Shown: positions 1 through 6,252 of the stretch, in pieces
How positions within the stretch are numbered: the first letter of the stretch is position 1
How the letters are laid out: the number at the start of each line of letters is the position of its first letter
Source: Methanosarcinales archaeon
GTDB lineage: Archaea; Halobacteriota; Syntropharchaeia; Alkanophagales; Methanospirareceae
NCBI GenBank assembly: GCA_025464425.1
Contig: JAODGV010000003.1
Coordinates: forward strand, 1-9,293
Length of the DNA: 9,293 nucleotides
Reading direction: 5' to 3'
The notes under the pieces: model-generated
The model's input: only the letters and a program-made list of their open reading frames with translations
Database searches by the model: none
What the model was told of the DNA's origin: nothing
Position numbers and translations under genes: made by a program

Positions 1-323
1 TGAACCCGCATATACACGAGGAGAAAGGTGAGGAGCATATCAGGAACATGCTGCTCGGCTCTCTTAGCACGATTTATAACAGCAAGCTCTGTAACGATTA
101 TGTGCGACACAAGGTGCTTGAAGAGCTGGTGGATATACTGGATGTGTATAAGCCATCGGAGACGTTTGTGATGCCGCCAATAGGGGATATCAATGCGAAT
201 GAGTTCTTCAAACAGGTGAGTACATATTCTGATACGTTTTTATGGTTGAAGACAGGCATGATTGAGAGTAAAGTGGATGAGGAAGCGTATTTGCGACGTT
301 TTAAGGCAGAAACAGTGAAATGA
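1..323 (+). CDS. mpgS: Mannosyl-3-phosphoglycerate synthase, C-terminal part (5' end outside window)
   Basis: The reading frame is open from the left edge to a TGA at 321-323, so only the last 106 or so residues are present. The family transfers mannose from GDP-mannose to 3-phosphoglycerate, giving mannosyl-3-phosphoglycerate, the first step to the compatible solute mannosylglycerate; the enzyme is cytosolic. The visible part opens with NPHIHEEKGEEHI, which I recognise as the conserved NPH-HE-KG block of MpgS that carries a His near the active site. It is followed by the family's helical tail (LGSLSTIYNSKL, then a Pro-rich stretch and FLWL). The last base of the final sense codon begins the mpgP start codon (ATGA overlap at 320-323), so the two are translationally coupled. 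The adjacent phosphatase of the same pathway strongly supports the call. The M at 48 is an internal Met, not the start. Confidence 0.85.
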   Translation, partial: NPHIHEEKGEEHIRNMLLGSLSTIYNSKLCNDYVRHKVLEELVDILDVYKPSETFVMPPIGDINANEFFKQVSTYSDTFLWLKTGMIESKVDEEAYLRRFKAETVK

Positions 324-1132
324 AGATTGTTCTTTTCACGGACCTTGATGGCACACTTCTCCGTCTCTCTGATTATTCTTACGATGTGGCACTCCCTGCT
401 ATTGCTGCATTAAAGGAGCGGAAAGTGCCCGTTGTGTTCTGCACCGCGAAGACATTGAGTGAGAACGAGTACTATCGTGCCGAGCTGGGTATCGAAGACC
501 CTTTTATTGTTGAGAATGGTGGTGCAATTTTTGTCCCCCGGGACTACTTCTCTTTCGATTTCCCTTATAGTAATGAGCAGGGGCGTTATTATGTCATCGA
601 GTTTGGTGCACGATACGACGAGTTGCGAGCGGCGCTGGACGCTATAAGGGCGGAGACGGGTTTTAAAATCACAGGGTTCGGTGATATGACGGTGGAAGAA
701 GTTGCGGAAGATGCGAATCTGAGCATAGAGCAGGCGAAACGTGCGAAAGCCAAGGTATATAATGAGAGTTTCATATTTGACGAGCCGAAGGACAAGGAAC
801 CGATATTGTTTGAGAAGGTGCAGGAGAAAGGGTTCAGTCTCACGCACGGTGGACGGTACTACAACATACACGGGCGAAACGCAGACAAGGGTAGAGCGGT
901 TAAAATACTCACTGAACTGTTCAAACGAGAATATGGCGCCGTGATGACGATAGGTGTGGGCGACAGCAAGAACGACATACCAATGCTGAAAGCAGTGGAT
1001 CAGCCAGCGGTTGTGAAGAGACCGGACGGTACATGGCTCGAAGTCCCGCACGGGCTTGAAAACATGTATAAGGCGGAGGGTGAGGGACCTGAGGGGTGGG
1101 TGGAGGTGGTGGAGAGGTTTATATTATCATAG
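320..1132 (+). CDS. mpgP: Mannosyl-3-phosphoglycerate phosphatase (HAD superfamily)
   Basis: Removes the phosphate from mannosyl-3-phosphoglycerate to give mannosylglycerate, an osmolyte and thermolyte, in the cytosol. The 270-residue length fits the family. HAD motif I is TDLDGTLL with the nucleophile and acid pair D8 and D10; motif II is CTAKT with T42; ENGG at 65-68 is a common Cof/MpgP-type element; the motif III lysine is K190 in ADKGRA; motif IV is GDSKND at 214-219. The segment between about 85 and 185 is the cap domain that selects the sugar phosphate. Translation starts inside the mpgS stop (ATGA), so the two form an operon. The TAG stop ends at 1132, one base before the 3' end of the - strand tRNA-Val gene, leaving no room for a terminator before the tRNA. 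Other Cof-type HAD phosphatases look similar; the neighbour fixes the specificity. Confidence 0.9.
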   Translation: MKIVLFTDLDGTLLRLSDYSYDVALPAIAALKERKVPVVFCTAKTLSENEYYRAELGIEDPFIVENGGAIFVPRDYFSFDFPYSNEQGRYYVIEFGARYDELRAALDAIRAETGFKITGFGDMTVEEVAEDANLSIEQAKRAKAKVYNESFIFDEPKDKEPILFEKVQEKGFSLTHGGRYYNIHGRNADKGRAVKILTELFKREYGAVMTIGVGDSKNDIPMLKAVDQPAVVKRPDGTWLEVPHGLENMYKAEGEGPEGWVEVVERFILS

Positions 1133-1206
1133 TGGGTCCGATGCGATTCGAACGCATGACCTTCGCCTCGTAAAGGCGACGTCATAACCACCTAGACCAC
1201 GGACCC
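1133..1206 (-). tRNA. tRNA-Val, anticodon UAC
   Basis: Read on the - strand, a 74-base cloverleaf folds cleanly. The acceptor stem is GGGTCCG (1206-1200) with CGGACCC (1140-1134) and discriminator A at 1133. The D arm has a GTC/GAC core; the anticodon stem is TCGCC/GGCGA with loop TTTACGA, so the anticodon is TAC (Val, GUA and probably other GUN codons). The variable loop is AGGTC and the T arm is ATGCG/CGCAT around TTCGAAT. No intron is seen. CCA is not encoded: the bases after the discriminator are CTA, which are the complement of the mpgP stop codon. The 3' end therefore needs RNase Z cleavage and CCA addition. No T-run follows on the - strand, so the primary transcript probably extends antisense into mpgP. 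Confidence 0.95.
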
Positions 1207-1225
1207 CTCGCATTTAAAATTGGTT

Positions 1226-1238
1226 GATTATATATTTA
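1226..1238. promoter_or_regulatory. TATA box, possibly shared by tRNA-Val (-) and NAC gene (+)
   Basis: The AT-rich, nearly symmetric stretch gattatatattta has its centre near 1232. That is about 26 bases upstream of the tRNA-Val 5' end (1206) on the - strand and about 30 bases before the NAC ATG (1263) on the + strand. Both distances suit archaeal TBP-dependent promoters, where the box centre lies about 26-27 bases before the start of transcription. It is the only strong TATA-like element well placed for either gene in this 56-base gap. Position and sequence are seen; promoter activity is inferred. Confidence 0.55.
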
Positions 1239-1262
1239 TTACTTCCCTTATTTTAAGATAAG

Positions 1263-1604
1263 ATGCGAGGTGGATTCAGGAAAGGAATAAGTCCCAAGAA
1301 GTTGAACCAGATGATGAAGCAGACGGGAATAAACGTAGAAGAGCTGAGCGAAGTCAGGGAAGTGATAATAAGAACAGCAGATACCGAGCTGGTATTCACA
1401 GACCCCGCTGTTACGATTGTGGAAGCAAAAGGTATCAAAATGTATCAGATAGCGGGTACACCGGAGGAGCATATCCGGATATCAGATGACGATGTGAAGC
1501 TGGTGATGGAGAAAGCGGGCTGCAGTGAAGATGAGGCGCGAGCGGCACTGGAGGAAGCGAACGGAGATCTTGTGGATGCTATCTCCAGGCTCTGTGAGGA
1601 ATGA
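1263..1604 (+). CDS. nac: Nascent polypeptide-associated complex protein (archaeal alphaNAC)
   Basis: Ribosome-associated chaperone that contacts emerging polypeptides; archaea have a single homodimeric NAC. The 113-residue protein has the archaeal layout: a short basic N-terminus (MRGGFRKG, then SPKKLNQMMKQTGI), a NAC beta-barrel domain at about 30-72 (VIIRTADTELVFTDPAVT), and a C-terminal UBA domain at about 78-113 (DVKLVMEKAGCSEDEA, then NGDLVDAI). No Shine-Dalgarno sequence precedes the ATG, and the TATA box is about 30 bases upstream, so the mRNA is probably leaderless or nearly so. The stop overlaps the nadK start as ATGA at 1601-1604, implying coupled translation. Confidence 0.93.
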   Translation: MRGGFRKGISPKKLNQMMKQTGINVEELSEVREVIIRTADTELVFTDPAVTIVEAKGIKMYQIAGTPEEHIRISDDDVKLVMEKAGCSEDEARAALEEANGDLVDAISRLCEE

Positions 1605-2431
1605 AGATTCTACCAAGGAGAATAGGAATCGTATGCCGGGGTGAGCCAAAGGATATACCGGTATTAAAGGAGTTAGTTGAGGGCATTGACGCCGATCTCG
1701 AGGTCATACCGGATTCTGATTCGGCTAAGAAGCTCGGACTGCGAGGTCAGAGTATAGAAGATATGGACGTGGATTTACTGGTCTGTGTCGGCGGTGATGG
1801 CACTATACTGCGCACACTCCATTATTTAAAGCGTCCTATACCGGTACTGGGAGTCAATACCGGCATGATGGGGTTCTTAGCACGGATTCAGCCGGAGAAT
1901 GCGGTATCCAGCCTGAGGAAGATCGTATTCGATGGTTTTGAAGTGGAGAGGCGAGAGCGGCTCTCTGTTCGCGTGATGGAAGAGGAGATGCCATACGCGA
2001 TGAATGAAGCGGTGGTAATAACAGCGAAGCCGGGTAAGATGCTGCATTTTGCGATATTCGTGGATGACGAAGAGCTGGAAGAGCTGAGGGCTGATGGTGT
2101 CGTCTTCGCCACGCCGACCGGCAGTACAGCGTACGCAATGAGCGCGGGTGGACCTATCGTGGATCCGAAAGTGAATGCAACGATAATAGTACCAATTGCA
2201 CCTTTCAAACTCTCAGCGAGACCCACCGTTGTTGATATAAATAGCGAGATAACCCTGGAGCTACGCGGGACAAAGGCTGCGGAACTGGTCATAGACGGTC
2301 AATTTTATCGAAAACTGAGTAGAGAGGAGAAGATAAAGATAACGAAGGGTGAGTATGTTCTATTCGTAAAACTACCGGACAGGTACTTCTCACGGCTACA
2401 GGACAAGTTGCGAAGTGGAAAAGACATATAA
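1601..2431 (+). CDS. nadK: NAD kinase (ATP- or polyphosphate-dependent)
   Basis: Phosphorylates NAD(+) (in some archaea also NADH) at the 2' hydroxyl to make NADP. The 276-residue length is normal. Visible family motifs are GGDGT at 64-68 with its acidic residue in the phosphate-binding loop, NTGMMGFL at 86-93, MNEAVV at 134-139 with the NE pair that binds the nucleotide, the long conserved block GVVFATPTGSTAY at 166-178, GGP at 183-185, and DG at 232-233 near the C-terminal beta strands. The ATG sits inside the NAC stop (ATGA), preceded by a GTGAGG purine stretch that may act as a ribosome site. The following PRC gene starts 36 bases after the TAA. I see no distinguishing feature for donor preference. 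Confidence 0.93.
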   Translation: MKILPRRIGIVCRGEPKDIPVLKELVEGIDADLEVIPDSDSAKKLGLRGQSIEDMDVDLLVCVGGDGTILRTLHYLKRPIPVLGVNTGMMGFLARIQPENAVSSLRKIVFDGFEVERRERLSVRVMEEEMPYAMNEAVVITAKPGKMLHFAIFVDDEELEELRADGVVFATPTGSTAYAMSAGGPIVDPKVNATIIVPIAPFKLSARPTVVDINSEITLELRGTKAAELVIDGQFYRKLSREEKIKITKGEYVLFVKLPDRYFSRLQDKLRSGKDI

Positions 2432-2453
2432 TATAATGTCATTATTGGTAAAT

Positions 2454-2460
2454 GGAGGAG
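2454..2460 (+). promoter_or_regulatory. Shine-Dalgarno site of the PRC-barrel gene
   Basis: GGAGGAG lies seven bases before the ATG at 2468. It is the clearest Shine-Dalgarno site on the + strand of this window and fixes the PRC start. A TATA-like stretch (CATATAATATAAT, 2425-2437) overlaps the nadK stop but is rather close to this site, so whether the PRC gene has its own promoter or is read through from nadK is open. Confidence 0.7.
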
Positions 2461-2467
2461 AGTAGCG

Positions 2468-2728
2468 ATGAAAAAAGGGAGGATGTTCGCGCAGAACCTT
2501 AATTTAAAGGAGGTTATAGATTCTGAAGGTCGAGAGCTGGGCGTTTTGCATAACATCGTGATGGATCCAAATACCGGTATTCTGACCAAGCTTGTGATAG
2601 AGCCTGCCTCAGGGCTTGATACGAGCGGGTTTAAGAAGGAGAGCAATTACATATTCCTACCATTTGATGCGGTCAAGTCAGTGCGGGACGTAATAGTGCT
2701 GGATAGTGAGAGGCTGAGACGGGCGTGA
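2468..2728 (+). CDS. Stand-alone PRC-barrel protein, resembling archaeal division factor CdpB
   Basis: An 86-residue protein that is a single PRC-barrel: FAQNLNLKEVIDSEGRELG opens the barrel, followed by VLHNIVMDPNTGILTKLVIE, then FLPFDAVKSVRDVIVLD as the closing strands. There is no signal peptide or membrane segment. Small PRC-barrel proteins of this shape in haloarchaea (CdpB1/CdpB2) bind SepF and help organise the FtsZ division ring; the layout (N-terminal A-NL, DSEG-ELG, D-TG-L, then a -V--VRD-I-V end) matches what I remember of them. No rRNA-processing RimM N-domain is present, so it is not RimM. Division function is inference from family resemblance only. It follows nadK by 36 bases with a good Shine-Dalgarno site. 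Its last two codons and stop (2720-2728) lie on the complement of the tRNA-Arg 3' end. Confidence 0.8.
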   Translation: MKKGRMFAQNLNLKEVIDSEGRELGVLHNIVMDPNTGILTKLVIEPASGLDTSGFKKESNYIFLPFDAVKSVRDVIVLDSERLRRA

Positions 2729-2794
2729 CGGGATTCGAACCCGCGATTTGCAGCTTAGGAGGCTGCCGCCGTATCCTGACTAGGCCACACGCCC
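2720..2794 (-). tRNA. tRNA-Arg, anticodon CCU
   Basis: A 75-base cloverleaf on the - strand. The acceptor stem is GGGCGTG (2794-2788) with CACGCCC (2727-2721) and discriminator G at 2720. The D arm has a GCC/GGC stem; the anticodon stem is GCAGC/GCTGC with loop CTCCTAA, anticodon CCT, which reads AGG. The variable loop is AAATC and the T arm is GCGGG/CCCGT (one G-T pair) around TTCGAAT. No intron and no encoded CCA. Its discriminator, the 3' acceptor strand and the first T-stem base are complementary to the end of the PRC-barrel gene, a nine-base convergent overlap. No T-run follows it on the - strand. AGG is common in the neighbouring genes, consistent with a need for this tRNA. Confidence 0.95.
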
Positions 2795-2816
2795 ATTATT
2801 AAAATAAGTTTTATTC

Positions 2817-2826
2817 TTTGTAAACT
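2817..2826 (-). promoter_or_regulatory. Possible TATA box of tRNA-Arg
   Basis: On the - strand AGTTTACAAA is centred about 27 bases upstream of the tRNA-Arg 5' end, the right distance for an archaeal box A, and it shares TTTA-A-A with the consensus. The whole 49-base gap to the RecJ-like gene is AT-rich, so the match could be chance. Confidence 0.35.
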
Positions 2827-2843
2827 TCTTCGTTTAATAAATC

Positions 2844-4196
2844 ATGACTTCACTGCAGCAAGAGGTGAAGCGAGCAGCGGAGGTAATAAAGAAGCATGGA
2901 TATGCCAGGGTGGTATCACACTACGATGCGGATGGTATAACTGCTGCGGGTATACTTTGCAATGCTCTTATTCGCCTGGGAATACAGTTCCATGCAACGA
3001 TAACAAGCAAGCTTGACAGGGCAGCCATAGCAGGGTTGAATGAAGAACTTGTTATCATAGCGGATATGGGTACTGCGCAGATGGGGCTGATCAGTGAGTT
3101 TCTGGGCGATACAGATGTGGTAATCATGGATCATCATACCGCATCTTCTTTTAAGTGCCCTTCTTCTTCCGTTCTTATCAACCCCAATCGCTTCTCAAGC
3201 AATGTAGAGCTTTGTGCTGCGGGCATTTCTTATCTCGTTGTGAGGTTATTGGGTGCGGAAAAGGCTAAACAGGGCAATGTGGATCTTGCGGGTCTTGCTA
3301 TTGCAGGCACGATGGGGGACAAACTCCCGCTGGACCGTGGTATAAACAAGCTCATTCTGGAAGAGGCGATAGAAGAAGGTGTTATCACTACGGGAAGAGG
3401 CTTGAAGCTGGGCGATGGTAAGATTCGTGATTTGATTCTCCACGCCACGGATCCATATACACCGCTTGTGGGTAAGACAGACCGTGTGGATGCATTTCTG
3501 CAGAAGCTTGGTATAGAAGGAGAGTGCAGCGCAAGAGACCTGGCTGAGGATGCACTCGGTCGGTTGTGTTCTGCGTTATTAGCCATTGCGAAGGAGTCAA
3601 ACACGTACTTGAGCGAGGATGCACTGGTAGGGACAACCTATACACTCAATTTCGAGGTTGTACCTGATGCACGTGATTTCATGCGTATGGTGGATGCCTG
3701 TGGCAGATTTGGGAAGGGTGGCATGGGCATAGGGCTCTGCCTGCGAGAAGCGAGTCTGGTGGAAGAGGCGAGGGCACTGTACATGCAGTTCCAGAATAAA
3801 CTCGTATCTGAGCTGACCAGGCTGGAGACGGCGAAAGAGGAGGGTATAAAAGAGCTTTCGAATATATGCTACCTGTACGTACAGGAGAAGGGTATAACAG
3901 GTGTTCTGGCTGGTATCATTGCAGAGTATGTGCATACAGAAAGCCCTGTGATTGTATTGAACCGTAAGAACGAGCAGAGCGATGTCAAAGTATCGGCTCG
4001 ATGCAGCAGGAAACTGGTGAAGGAGGGCGGGATAAATCTTGCGGAAGCTATGGAGCATGCAGCGGGCGAGGTGGGTGGTTATGGCGGTGGACATCCCGTA
4101 GCGTCCGGTGCATCCATCCCGGAAGGCACCGAGGAACGGTTCTTAGCTGCTGTTGACCGGATAATAGGTGAGCAGATACAGAGGCAGAGGGTGTAG
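2844..4196 (+). CDS. Archaeal RecJ-like DHH-family single-strand exonuclease (GAN-like)
   Basis: Predicted metal-dependent nuclease of the DHH/DHHA1 family. Archaeal members of this length (450 residues here) include GAN, the GINS-associated nuclease that works with the replicative helicase, and other aRecJ proteins that degrade single-stranded DNA or RNA. Visible motifs: SHYDADG at 25-31 with H26, D28 and D30; ADMG at 73-76 with D74; DHH at 96-98; GTMGDK at 155-160 with D159; and in the DHHA1 part the glycine-rich substrate loop GGYGGGHPVASG at 411-422. All expected metal ligands are present, so it should be active. No OB or zinc domain is fused. The start has no clear Shine-Dalgarno site; AT-rich sequence upstream suggests a short leader. 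idsA follows after six bases, so the two are probably co-transcribed. Which aRecJ subgroup it belongs to cannot be decided by eye. Confidence 0.88.
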   Translation: MTSLQQEVKRAAEVIKKHGYARVVSHYDADGITAAGILCNALIRLGIQFHATITSKLDRAAIAGLNEELVIIADMGTAQMGLISEFLGDTDVVIMDHHTASSFKCPSSSVLINPNRFSSNVELCAAGISYLVVRLLGAEKAKQGNVDLAGLAIAGTMGDKLPLDRGINKLILEEAIEEGVITTGRGLKLGDGKIRDLILHATDPYTPLVGKTDRVDAFLQKLGIEGECSARDLAEDALGRLCSALLAIAKESNTYLSEDALVGTTYTLNFEVVPDARDFMRMVDACGRFGKGGMGIGLCLREASLVEEARALYMQFQNKLVSELTRLETAKEEGIKELSNICYLYVQEKGITGVLAGIIAEYVHTESPVIVLNRKNEQSDVKVSARCSRKLVKEGGINLAEAMEHAAGEVGGYGGGHPVASGASIPEGTEERFLAAVDRIIGEQIQRQRV

Positions 4197-4202
4197 GTGT
4201 AA

Positions 4203-5267
4203 ATGGACATAAACGAGGTAATATCCGCGTATCGTGCGGAGATAAATCGGCATTTAGAATCGTTCCTGTCGAAGAAGGAGGAAGAAGCAGCCAGAATATC
4301 GCCGTATGTTGGCGCTCTGGTCGCGAATGCGAAGGAGTATACACTACGTGGTGGCAAGCGGCTCAGACCCATATTCTTCATCTATGGTTATAAGTGCTTA
4401 TCGGCGGATAACGAAGAAGCGATTATAGATGCCGCTATCAGTATTGAACTGATGCAGAGCTATCTATTGATCCATGATGACATAATGGACGAGGATGAAC
4501 TGCGCAGGGGTAAGCCTACATTTCATGTACTCTACCGCGAGATGTGTGAGCGTGAATTCGGGCACTCGAAATCTCACAGATTCGGTGAGAACATGGCGAT
4601 TATCACCGGTGATCTACTGGAGTCATACGGTGAGGAGGTGCTGGCTGGTGCGGATTTCGATGCGGAATATGTCAGGAAGGCGCTGTGCAAGTACCTGGAG
4701 GTAGTGAGGAATGTTGGCTATGGGCAGATACTGGATGTACTATCGGAACGCAAAGGGGCTATTACAACCGATGATGTACTGATGATACACAAACTGAAGA
4801 CTGCGAGCTATACAATAGAGGGACCTCTTCAGATCGGTGCTATTCTGGCGGGTGCGGAAGAGAGCGACCTGAGGGTTATGAGTGATTATGGTATACCACT
4901 GGGCATAGCATTCCAGATACAGGACGATATACTGGGCATGTTCGGCGATAAGCACAGGATAGGCAAGCCCGTTGGCTCTGACATACGTGAGGGCAAGAAG
5001 ACACTGCTGATACTGTATGCGCTGGAGCACTGTAACGATGACGAGCGGGAATTCATAAAGAAAAAACTGGGTAGTGGTCTCACGGAGGATGAGATAGAAA
5101 GGGTCAGGGATATAGTGATAAGAACGGGCTCGCTCGATTATTCCCGGGGTATGGTAAGGGCTAATATCGAGAAGGCGAAGAATGCAATGAAGAACTCAGA
5201 TTTCCGTACGGAAGCGAAGGAATTCCTGATTAAAATCTGCGATTATATAGCCAGCCGTGAGTATTGA
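4203..5267 (+). CDS. idsA: Type I polyprenyl diphosphate synthase, probably geranylgeranyl diphosphate synthase
   Basis: Condenses isopentenyl diphosphate with allylic diphosphates to make the C15/C20 chain used for archaeal ether lipids; cytosolic. The 354 residues carry all trans-prenyltransferase landmarks: GGKRLRP at 50-56, the first Asp-rich motif DDIMD at 92-96 followed by RRGKPT, KLKTASY around 197-203, and the second Asp-rich motif DDILGMFGD at 241-249, then GKP and the EGKKT basic loop near 263-267. The residue five places before the first Asp motif is Y87; in characterised archaeal enzymes a bulky aromatic there limits the product to about C20, so GGPP (or FPP) rather than longer chains is likely (inference). 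It starts six bases after the RecJ-like stop and ends convergent to rnz with a 16-base gap. Confidence 0.92.
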   Translation: MDINEVISAYRAEINRHLESFLSKKEEEAARISPYVGALVANAKEYTLRGGKRLRPIFFIYGYKCLSADNEEAIIDAAISIELMQSYLLIHDDIMDEDELRRGKPTFHVLYREMCEREFGHSKSHRFGENMAIITGDLLESYGEEVLAGADFDAEYVRKALCKYLEVVRNVGYGQILDVLSERKGAITTDDVLMIHKLKTASYTIEGPLQIGAILAGAEESDLRVMSDYGIPLGIAFQIQDDILGMFGDKHRIGKPVGSDIREGKKTLLILYALEHCNDDEREFIKKKLGSGLTEDEIERVRDIVIRTGSLDYSRGMVRANIEKAKNAMKNSDFRTEAKEFLIKICDYIASREY

Positions 5268-5280
5268 GCTGGTGTTTTAT
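5251..5280 (+). terminator. Weak hairpin plus T-stretch at idsA end
   Basis: CCAGC (5251-5255) can pair with GCTGG (5268-5272) around a 12-base loop that includes the end and stop of idsA, followed by TGTTTTAT. Archaeal termination mainly needs T-rich sequence, and this is the only candidate between the convergent idsA and rnz genes. The stem is short, so this may be chance. Confidence 0.25.
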
Positions 5281-5283
5281 CTG

Positions 5284-6204
5284 TCATCTGTCGCGGTATC
5301 TGACTTCAACGGTCATAAGCTCTTTCGCCACTTCTACATTCTCAAATACTCGTTTCGCTTCCGCTTCCAGCTTAGCTGCACTCTCGAGGTCGGAATATCG
5401 TGCACTTATGTGTGTGAGTATCAGTCTTCGCACACCTGCCTGCTTCGCCACTTCCGCTGCTTCCCGTGCAGTTGAATGCATGTACTCTATTGCGTACTGT
5501 TTCACCTCCTCGGACATCGTGCCATCGTGTATCAGCAAATCAGCATCTCTGCTCGCCTCCACCACGCTCGCACAGGGTCGTGTATCGCCGGTATATACGA
5601 TCTTCCGTCCGGGTCTCGGGGGTCCCAGCACCTGGTCCGGGCTTATCTCGCGTCCGTTAACCGTGACCGTATGCCCGGACTGCAATTTTGAGAACAGCGG
5701 TCCGGGTTTTATACCGAGTTCTATCGCTCTATCGCGATTGAACCGCCCGGGTCGCATATCCTCTTCCAGGACATAGCCTATGCTCGTAACGTTATGCTCG
5801 GTCTTTATCGCTTTGATACTGTACTTATCACGCCTGACCACAGACCCGGGTTCCAGTTCTATCGCCTTCACTTCGAAGCCTTTGCCAGCGTAACCGAGTG
5901 ATAGGAGATGATACAGGAACTTATCAACATGTCGGGGTCCAAATATTTCTAAAGGCTCTTTCCGACCCTGTAAAGCCATCGTCTGCAACAGACCCGGGAT
6001 ACCGAGCACATGGTCGGCATGGAAATGCGTGATGAATATGGCACGAAGAGCCATTCCCGTCTTCGCTCGCATCATCTGACGCTGGGTACCCTCACCACAG
6101 TCGAAGAGCATCAGCTCACCCTCCCGGTTCACCGCTATTGCCGAGGGGTTCCTGTTCGGTGTGGGCGTTGAACCACCGGTACCGAGGAAAGTTATACGGA
6201 GCAT
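5284..6204 (-). CDS. rnz: Ribonuclease Z (tRNA 3' endonuclease), short form
   Basis: Metallo-beta-lactamase-fold endonuclease that cuts the 3' trailer from tRNA precursors just after the discriminator base. Numbered from the start at 6204 (306 residues, normal for the short form): FLGTGGSTPTPNRNPSA at 6-22, zinc motif HFHADH at 60-65, H137 in TEHNVTS, D207 in YTGDTRP, HST at 243-245, and H265 in LTHIS with nearby RY. All zinc ligands are present. The frame stays open to an ATG at 6261, but the extra 19 residues precede the conserved MLRITFLGTGG start, and a strong TATA box (6241-6252) lies inside that extension, so 6204 is preferred. rnz lies 37 bases after the permease gene on the same strand but probably has this promoter of its own. 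Both tRNA genes in the window lack CCA and would be its substrates. Confidence 0.93.
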   Translation of the reverse strand: MLRITFLGTGGSTPTPNRNPSAIAVNREGELMLFDCGEGTQRQMMRAKTGMALRAIFITHFHADHVLGIPGLLQTMALQGRKEPLEIFGPRHVDKFLYHLLSLGYAGKGFEVKAIELEPGSVVRRDKYSIKAIKTEHNVTSIGYVLEEDMRPGRFNRDRAIELGIKPGPLFSKLQSGHTVTVNGREISPDQVLGPPRPGRKIVYTGDTRPCASVVEASRDADLLIHDGTMSEEVKQYAIEYMHSTAREAAEVAKQAGVRRLILTHISARYSDLESAAKLEAEAKRVFENVEVAKELMTVEVRYRDR

Positions 6205-6240
6205 TATATATAAGGAGGTTTTTAAAAGCATAAAAGCAGC

Positions 6241-6252
6241 TTTAAATATATA
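6241..6252 (-). promoter_or_regulatory. TATA box of rnz, inside the end of the permease gene
   Basis: On the - strand TATATATTTAAA is an excellent box A. Its centre (about 6247) predicts transcription starting near 6221, giving a 16-base leader before the rnz ATG at 6204. It overlaps the last codons and TAA of the upstream permease. Confidence 0.6.

Noticed and set aside
410..1051. Long - strand frame opposite mpgP
   Set aside because: It is the antisense shadow of a gene with all HAD motifs; the product resembles nothing and has no start signal.
3597..4094. 165-codon - strand frame opposite the RecJ-like gene
   Set aside because: Cys/His/Tyr-rich composition typical of antisense translation; the + strand has intact DHH/DHHA1 motifs.
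5264..5776. 170-codon + strand frame beginning at the idsA end
   Set aside because: Ser-rich antisense of rnz, with no domain and no ribosome site.
6233..6243. AAAGC-A-GCTTT short palindrome beside the rnz TATA box
   Set aside because: Only 5-base arms in AT-rich sequence; expected by chance.
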